A stretch of DNA of 9,886 bases from Bacteroidales bacterium UBA2716 (lineage in GTDB: Bacteria > Bacteroidota > Bacteroidia > Bacteroidales > UBA932). The notes beneath the pieces are model-generated. The model did no database searches. It was not told the origin of the DNA and saw nothing but the letters and a program-made list of their open reading frames with translations. The first letter of the stretch is position 1. Every line of letters begins with the position of its first letter. Made by a program: the position numbers and the translations under genes. The DNA lies in NCBI GenBank assembly GCA_002354005.1, contig DEKS01000041.1, forward strand, positions 28,066 through 37,951. Reading direction: 5' to 3'. Below are positions 5,169 to 9,886 of this stretch, piece by piece.

Positions 5169-8054
5169 ATGAGAAAAATTTTCCTTTTTGTGCTGGCGGC
5201 CCTGGCGGCCGTGGCTTGCGGTCCGCGGTACGAGACCGTAAAAGGTGACCCGCTGCAGGCCCAGATTTACACGCTTGACAACGGGCTCAAGGTGTACATG
5301 ACCGTCAATAAGGATGAGCCCCGCATCCAGACCTACATCGCCGTGCATGCCGGCGGAAAGGACGATCCGGCCGACAATACCGGCCTTGCCCACTACCTGG
5401 AGCACATGATGTTCAAGGGAACGGAGCAGTTTGGTACGCAGGACTATGAGGCGGAGAAACCTTACCTGGCCCAAATCGACAGCTTGTATGAGGTGTACCG
5501 CACCCTTACGGACCCGGCGGAGCGCGACGCCCTGTACCGCGAAATTGATGCCGTGAGCCAGGAAGCCTCCAAAATTGCCATTCCCAACGAATACGACAAA
5601 CTCATGAGCATCATCGGTTCGGAAGGCTCCAACGCCTTCACCAGCAACGATGTCACCTGCTACGTGGAGGAAATCCCCTCCAACCAGGTGGAAAACTGGG
5701 CCAAAATCCAGGCCGATCGTTTCATGAACTGCGTGTTCCGCGGTTTCCACACGGAACTGGAGGCGGTGTACGAGGAAAAGAACATGGGCCTGACGGACGA
5801 CAGCGAAAAGGCCATCGACGCGCTGGACAGCATGCTCTTTGTGCACCATCCGTATGGCACGCAGACGGTAATCGGCACGCAGGATCATCTGAAGAATCCG
5901 TCGCTTAAAGCCATTCGCTATCAGAAAGATACGTACTATGTGCCCAACAACGTGGCCATCTGCCTCTCCGGCGACTTCGATCCGGACCAGATGGTGAAGA
6001 CCATCGAAAAATACTTTGGCGCGTGGAAACCCAATCCTGCCCTCCCGGAGCGCAGCATCCCCGCAGAGGAACCCATCACCGCTCCCAAGGTGAAGGATGT
6101 GTATGGTTTTGACGCAGAGTTTGTTATGCTGGGCTGGCGCACCCCCGGTGAAAGTTTCCCGGAAAGCGAGCTGTCAGAGATTGTGAGCTCCGTGCTGTAT
6201 AACGGAAATGCCGGCCTGGTAGATCTGGACCTTGTTAACACGCAGGCCTTCCTGGGTGGCTTTATCTTCCCGTACAACCGCTCAGACTGGGGTCTGATGC
6301 TGGCAGAGGCCATGCCCAAGGAAGGACAGACCCTCCAGCAGGTGCTGGACCTCCTGCTGGGAGAAGTGGAAAAACTGCGTAAGGGAGAGTTCCCCGAGGA
6401 ACTGGTAGAGGCCGCCAAGGCCAATTACAAACTGCAGCACATGCAGGGACTGGTTTCCAACCGTTCCCGCGTATCCCAGTTCATGAATTCGTTCATCAAC
6501 GGCACTTCCTGGGAGTGGGAAGTGGGCCGGCTGGACCGCATCGCCAAAATCACCAAGGCCGATGTCGTGGCCTGGGCCAATGAGTACCTGAAGCCGGAAA
6601 GCTACGCCGTGGTGTTCAAGCACCTGGGCGAGGACAAGAGCATCAAGAAGATTGACGCCCCCAAGATTACCCCCATCGCCACCAACCGGGACAAGCAGAG
6701 CGCCTTCCTGGCAGCCATCGCCGCCAGTGAGCCGGCTCCCATCGACCCTGTGTTTGTGGACTTTGAAAAAGACATGACCGTGAGCGACTTCCAGGGCCTG
6801 CCGCTGCTGTACAAGAAGAATGTGCAGAACGACATTGCCTCGCTGAGTTTCCGCTACGACTGCGGCTCGGACAACGACCCTGTGCTGGAGGTTACCTCGG
6901 ACTATCTGGGCTACCTGGGCTCGGACAAATACAGCCTGGATGCTTTCTCCACGCGCATGTACAGCCTCGCTTGTTCGCAGGCCTTCCGTGTGGGCGGCAA
7001 CACCACCGTCATCTCTGTTACGGGCCTAAGCGAAAACCTCTCCGATGCCCTGGAAACCTATGAGTATCAGCTTCGTCACGCGCAGCCGGACGAGTCCGTG
7101 CTGGCAGAACTGAAGGCAGACCTCCTGCGCGGCCGGGCCGATGCCAAGAAAAACCAGCGCGCCTGCAGCAGCGCCTTGCAGCAGTACCTGACCTATGGCC
7201 CCGAGTATATCAAGGCCGGAACGCTCAACAATGGGCAGCTCCAGGCCCTGACATCGGCCCAGGTGCTCGCTTCGGGCGAAAGCCTGCTGGGCAAGCAGCA
7301 CACCATCCTCTATTATGGTCCCGCTTCGCTGGAAGAGGTGAAGGAAATGCTGTCTAAGGTGCATCCGGTCACAGACCTGCAGCCGCTGGTGAAGACGCAC
7401 GCCGTCAAGCAGCTCACCCCGTCCAAGGAGGTGATTGTGGCCCATTACGATGCCCGTCAGTTCAACTACGTGCAGTATTCGGACAGGGGAGAGACGCTGG
7501 ACCTGGCGGAAGACCCTGCCATTGAACTCTTTAACGAGTACTACGGCGGCGGCATGAACGCCATCGTGTTCCAGGAAATGCGCGAATCCCGTGCTCTGGC
7601 CTATGGCGCCGGCGCCCGCCTGTCAGATCCTACCTTTGCGGGGGATACCTATTCCTTCCGGGCCTACATTGCCTCGCAGAACGACAAACTCAAAAAGGCC
7701 TGCGAAGGCTTCGATGAGATTATTGAAACCCTGCCGGAGGCACCCGAGAACCTGGAAATCGCCAAGGCTGCCATTCTGGGTAAGCTCCGTACCCAGCGCG
7801 TGAAAGGGGAGCGTGTCCTTTACAGCTATCTGGCTGCCAAAGAGCTGGGCCTGAGCGAGCCGCGTGAGAAGCAAATCTTTGAGAAGGTGGATGCCCTCAC
7901 GATGGATGACCTCCGCGCCACCCACGCCAAGTGGATCAAGGGCCGTACCTATCATTATGCCATTCTGGGCGACACCAAAGACCTGGATATGGACTTCCTC
8001 AGAACCCTGGGTCCCGTGAAGCAGGTGTCCCTGGAAGAAATCTTCGGCTATTAA
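5169..8054 (+). CDS. M16-family zinc metallopeptidase, predicted lipoprotein
   Basis: This 961-residue two-domain insulinase/pitrilysin-like protease is predicted to degrade or process peptides in the cell envelope. The N-terminus MRKIFLFVLAALAAVAC is a lipoprotein signal peptide with modified cysteine C17. The catalytic HYLEH (HxxEH, residues 75-79) holds two zinc ligands and the catalytic glutamate; the third ligand is probably E202 or E203 in ELEAVYEEKN. HPYG (227-230) is also typical. About 120 residues separate HxxEH from the distal glutamate, more than the usual 75 or so, because of a charged, probably helical insert near 97-150. The second M16 domain starts near residue 510; its equivalent of the zinc motif is DYLGYLG (578-584), so it is non-catalytic, but it keeps RESRALAYG (805-813), typical of the substrate-binding half. 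The start was chosen for the signal peptide and promoter spacing. The esterase gene follows 4 bases later. Confidence 0.93.
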   Translation: MRKIFLFVLAALAAVACGPRYETVKGDPLQAQIYTLDNGLKVYMTVNKDEPRIQTYIAVHAGGKDDPADNTGLAHYLEHMMFKGTEQFGTQDYEAEKPYLAQIDSLYEVYRTLTDPAERDALYREIDAVSQEASKIAIPNEYDKLMSIIGSEGSNAFTSNDVTCYVEEIPSNQVENWAKIQADRFMNCVFRGFHTELEAVYEEKNMGLTDDSEKAIDALDSMLFVHHPYGTQTVIGTQDHLKNPSLKAIRYQKDTYYVPNNVAICLSGDFDPDQMVKTIEKYFGAWKPNPALPERSIPAEEPITAPKVKDVYGFDAEFVMLGWRTPGESFPESELSEIVSSVLYNGNAGLVDLDLVNTQAFLGGFIFPYNRSDWGLMLAEAMPKEGQTLQQVLDLLLGEVEKLRKGEFPEELVEAAKANYKLQHMQGLVSNRSRVSQFMNSFINGTSWEWEVGRLDRIAKITKADVVAWANEYLKPESYAVVFKHLGEDKSIKKIDAPKITPIATNRDKQSAFLAAIAASEPAPIDPVFVDFEKDMTVSDFQGLPLLYKKNVQNDIASLSFRYDCGSDNDPVLEVTSDYLGYLGSDKYSLDAFSTRMYSLACSQAFRVGGNTTVISVTGLSENLSDALETYEYQLRHAQPDESVLAELKADLLRGRADAKKNQRACSSALQQYLTYGPEYIKAGTLNNGQLQALTSAQVLASGESLLGKQHTILYYGPASLEEVKEMLSKVHPVTDLQPLVKTHAVKQLTPSKEVIVAHYDARQFNYVQYSDRGETLDLAEDPAIELFNEYYGGGMNAIVFQEMRESRALAYGAGARLSDPTFAGDTYSFRAYIASQNDKLKKACEGFDEIIETLPEAPENLEIAKAAILGKLRTQRVKGERVLYSYLAAKELGLSEPREKQIFEKVDALTMDDLRATHAKWIKGRTYHYAILGDTKDLDMDFLRTLGPVKQVSLEEIFGY

Positions 8055-8058
8055 CGAT

Positions 8059-8865
8059 ATGAGACGATTGTATGCACTGGCAGTGGCCCTCCTGGCTGGG
8101 CTGCTGCCCCTAAAATCCCAGGAACTGGTGGTTTTTCCTTCGAAGAACCTGCACTGCACAGACTCCGTGCTGGTGTTCTCTCCGGCCTCCCAAATCATGG
8201 CGCGGGAACTTCCCACGCTGTTCCTCCTGCACGGCTACAGTGGCTGTTATGCAGACTGGAGCCGTCACATGGACCTGCAGGCCGTGTGCGATGCCACCGG
8301 TTTCCGCATTATCTGCCCGGACGGCTTCTACAAGAGCTGGTACCTGAACGACGCCAAAGCGGAAAACATGCAGTGGCGCACCTTCTTCTGGGAGGAGTGC
8401 TGGCCCACCCTGGACGCTCGCTACGGCTTTTCGCCGGAGAAGACCTTCATTGACGGTCTGTCCATGGGCGGTCACGGCGCCATGAACCTGTTCCTGGACC
8501 ATCCGGAACGCTTCCGCGGCGCCGGCTCCATGAGCGGTATCCTGGCCCTGCACCATTCCGGCGGTTCCAAGCAGCTGATCCCCGCCATCCTGGGCGTGGA
8601 GGACATTGAGGACCCGGTGGTGGCGGCGCAGTCGGCCGTCAACCGCCTGGGCCGCGTAAGGGAAATCTGTGCCGATGCACCTAAGCTCATCGTGGTTTCC
8701 TGCGGCCTCCAGGACAAATTCCTGCCCGCCACGGAGGAGTTCGCCGCTGCGCTCAAGACCTCTGGCCTGAGCTATGTGGAACTCTATTCTCCGGAAGCCC
8801 ACACCTGGACCTACTGGACCTGGGTGCTTCCGCTTCACCTGAAATTCTTCGGGGAGGCAATGTAG
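8059..8865 (+). CDS. Secreted alpha/beta-hydrolase esterase (FrmB/esterase D-like, PF00756 type)
   Basis: This 268-residue serine hydrolase has an N-terminal signal peptide (MRRLYALAVALLAGLLPLKS, cleavage probably just after), so it is predicted to act in the periplasm or outside the cell. The fold's catalytic features are in order: oxyanion-hole segment LFLLHGYSG (residues 54-62), nucleophile elbow GLSMGG with Ser135 (133-138), acid D219 in SCGLQDKF, and histidine H248 in SPEAHTW. The pattern matches the putative-esterase family that includes S-formylglutathione hydrolase, feruloyl esterases and mycolyltransferases. The substrate is unknown; export argues against a formaldehyde-detoxifying role, and acyl or feruloyl ester cleavage is possible. 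It lies 4 bases after the M16 gene and probably shares its transcript. A GC-rich palindrome follows the stop. Confidence 0.88.
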   Translation: MRRLYALAVALLAGLLPLKSQELVVFPSKNLHCTDSVLVFSPASQIMARELPTLFLLHGYSGCYADWSRHMDLQAVCDATGFRIICPDGFYKSWYLNDAKAENMQWRTFFWEECWPTLDARYGFSPEKTFIDGLSMGGHGAMNLFLDHPERFRGAGSMSGILALHHSGGSKQLIPAILGVEDIEDPVVAAQSAVNRLGRVREICADAPKLIVVSCGLQDKFLPATEEFAAALKTSGLSYVELYSPEAHTWTYWTWVLPLHLKFFGEAM

Positions 8866-8875
8866 CGTTTGTTGT

Positions 8876-8982
8876 GTGTTGTACAACTCGTTATCTATCA
8901 GTGATTTAGCACAATGGACGGGGCCCGCTTGGGACCCCGTCCAATCGTTTAATCGGCGCATACTCAGCGAGTTATGTAACAC
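8876..8982. repeat. Large imperfect palindrome after the esterase gene
   Basis: A 107-base imperfect palindrome is centred on base 8929. The outer arms (8876-8892 and 8966-8982) match at 13 of 17 positions and the core arms (8915-8923 and 8935-8943) match perfectly. The arms between are more diverged but keep spacing without length change. The two strands even translate to similar peptides (LYNSLSIS...WTG and LHNSLSMR...WTG), confirming an old inverted duplication. It could be a decayed mobile or repeat element, or a transcription or mRNA-end structure. Confidence 0.65.
8915..8943 (+). terminator. Possible terminator hairpin of the M16-esterase operon
   Basis: TGGACGGGG (8915-8923) pairs perfectly with CCCCGTCCA (8935-8943). 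Inside, CCC (8924-8926) can pair with GGG (8931-8933) around a GCTT loop, with A8934 bulged. The stem is very stable and correctly placed 50 bases after the esterase stop, but AATCGTTTAATC follows instead of a T run, so intrinsic termination is uncertain. Confidence 0.45.
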
Positions 8983-9041
8983 GGCACATCTGTCGGAAAG
9001 AACTGGGTAATAAGACCAGCGTACAAATTTTTTAAATTTTT

Positions 9042-9072
9042 ATTGCAATTCGATAATTATTTATTATATTTG
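9042..9072 (+). promoter_or_regulatory. Promoter for the NfeD-like/flotillin genes
   Basis: TATATTTG (9065-9072) matches the Bacteroidetes -7 element, and ATTG (9042-9045) lies 19 bases upstream as a -33 element in a markedly A/T-rich tract (about 9025-9075). The start would be near 9079, about 20 bases before the ATG at 9099. Confidence 0.75.
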
Positions 9073-9098
9073 CCATACAAACCAAACACAAAAGCCTT

Positions 9099-9707
9099 AT
9101 GATTGCTACTTGGTGGGCTGGACTCAGCCTAATGATGAAAATTCTGTGGACCGTTACGCTGGTCGCGTCTGTCCTGTTTGTCATCCAGAGCATCCTCACC
9201 TTCATCGGGGCCGATGCCGACGCAGACTTCGACACGGACATCGACACCGGCATGGACGGCGGAGACCTTTCTAATATAGAGGGGGGCTCCAACCTGTACA
9301 CGTTCCGCAACTTTGTGAACTTCTGCCTGGGCTTTGGCTGGAGCGCCATCCTGCTGCAGGACAGCATTCCTTCCACCGCCCTGCTCATCCTGGTATCGGC
9401 CCTCATTGGCGTTGCGCTGGTGGCGGCCGTGATGTACCTGTTCAAATGGCTCTCTTCCATGCAGCAGAGCGGCAACATCAATGTGCAAAAGCAGGCTGCA
9501 GGCTGCGAGGGAAAGGTGTACCTTCCCATCCCGGCCGCACGCGGCGGCGCCGGTAAGGTACAAATCACCATTGCCGGTAGCGTGCGCGAGTACGACGCCC
9601 TCACCGAGAGCGAAGAAGCCCTCAAGACCGGCACCCCCATCCGCGTCGTGGACGCCCTGGACGCCAATACCGTTTTAGTAGAAGAAATTAACTCTTATAC
9701 CGTATAA
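9099..9707 (+). CDS. NfeD-like membrane protein (flotillin partner)
   Basis: This 202-residue protein fits short NfeD-like or YqiJ-type proteins, which sit next to flotillin genes and are thought to anchor or organise flotillin assemblies in the membrane. Predicted membrane helices are near residues 14-36 (KILWTVTLVASVLFVIQSILTFI), 70-86 and 92-117. The C-terminal region from about residue 128 (GCEGKVYLPIPAARGGAGKVQITIAGSVREYDALTE...GTPIRVVDALDANTVLVEEI) fits the small beta-barrel OB-type NfeD domain. Between helices one and two lies a strikingly regular acidic stretch, with aspartate at every second position from D39 to D49. It has its own promoter, and the flotillin start follows its stop by three bases, so co-expression is very likely. 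It lacks the ClpP-like protease domain of long NfeD proteins. Confidence 0.8.
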   Translation: MIATWWAGLSLMMKILWTVTLVASVLFVIQSILTFIGADADADFDTDIDTGMDGGDLSNIEGGSNLYTFRNFVNFCLGFGWSAILLQDSIPSTALLILVSALIGVALVAAVMYLFKWLSSMQQSGNINVQKQAAGCEGKVYLPIPAARGGAGKVQITIAGSVREYDALTESEEALKTGTPIRVVDALDANTVLVEEINSYTV

Positions 9708-9710
9708 ATT

Positions 9711-9886
9711 ATGCCTACACTAACCCTGATTCTCATTCTGGCGGCCGTGCTGTTCGTAACCCTCGCGGCCATCCTCAAGCGCTATCGTCGCTGCCCCTCG
9801 GACAAAATCCTGGTTATCTACGGTAAAACCGGCCGCATGGCCTCGGCCAAGTGTGTCCATGGCGGCGCCGCCTTCATCTGGCCTGT
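9711..9886 (+). CDS. Flotillin/SPFH-domain protein (YqiK/FloT-like), N-terminal part
   Basis: The first 58 codons of a gene continue past the window end. The peptide starts with a membrane segment (about residues 4-22, LTLILILAAVLFVTLAAIL), then RYRRCPSDKILVIYGKTG and KCVHGGAAFIWPV. The Y-x-x-CPSDKILV-YGK and HGGAAFIWPV segments are what I recall from the start of the SPFH domain in bacterial flotillins. These form membrane scaffolds in lipid microdomains and typically depend on an adjacent NfeD-like protein, here three bases upstream. The ATG is set by this spacing and by the hydrophobic anchor beginning directly after it. Confidence 0.87.
   Translation, partial: MPTLTLILILAAVLFVTLAAILKRYRRCPSDKILVIYGKTGRMASAKCVHGGAAFIWP

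Noticed and set aside
8110..8982. Minus-strand 290-codon frame opposite the esterase
   Set aside because: The plus strand encodes a complete serine hydrolase with signal peptide and catalytic triad; the minus frame is only its shadow, extended by the palindrome.

Overview
The window looks like chromosomal DNA of a fairly GC-rich Bacteroidales bacterium, possibly a gut or rumen lineage such as Alistipes or Cryptobacteroides; that placement is from memory and weak. Support comes from three promoters with the Bacteroidetes TAnnTTTG -7 element, weak or absent Shine-Dalgarno sequences, a two-domain M16 lipoprotein, and the NfeD-like/flotillin pair. No phage, transposase, CRISPR array or classical mobile element is visible.

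Layout. Bases 1-144 are the 3' end of a DUF486 membrane protein. A promoter, a tRNA-Glu(CTC) and its rho-independent terminator follow (148-304). From 252 to 4941 a tight minus-strand gene string runs in the order tyrS, rbfA, a LolC/LolE-type permease, a FecCD/BtuC-type permease, and its ATPase. Junctions are TAATG, then a 76-base spacer holding an inverted-repeat pair, then two ATGA overlaps. A 227-base intergenic region (4942-5168) carries two overlapping divergent promoters and a hairpin-rich leader in front of tyrS. On the plus strand, an M16 metallopeptidase lipoprotein and a secreted esterase are 4 bases apart (5169-8865). A large palindrome (8876-8982) follows, then a new promoter and an NfeD-like membrane protein followed by the start of a flotillin (9099 to the window end).

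How the genes work together. tyrS and rbfA are translation and ribosome-maturation genes. The two permeases downstream belong to unrelated transport systems, lipoprotein release and uptake of an iron-chelate, haem or cobalamin-like substrate; neither system is complete in this window. The M16 peptidase and esterase are both predicted to be exported and probably share a transcript. The NfeD-like protein and flotillin form a recognised membrane-scaffold pair.

The most unusual signal is a set of structured, non-coding-looking elements at gene edges and, in one case, inside a gene. An approximately 140-base hairpin-bearing segment sits in frame between the Walker A and Q-loop regions of the ABC ATPase. 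Related-looking palindromic pieces occur at the start of the FecCD permease, between rbfA and the LolC-like gene, in the tyrS leader, and after the esterase. These may be copies of dispersed palindromic repeats, which a genome-wide search could settle.
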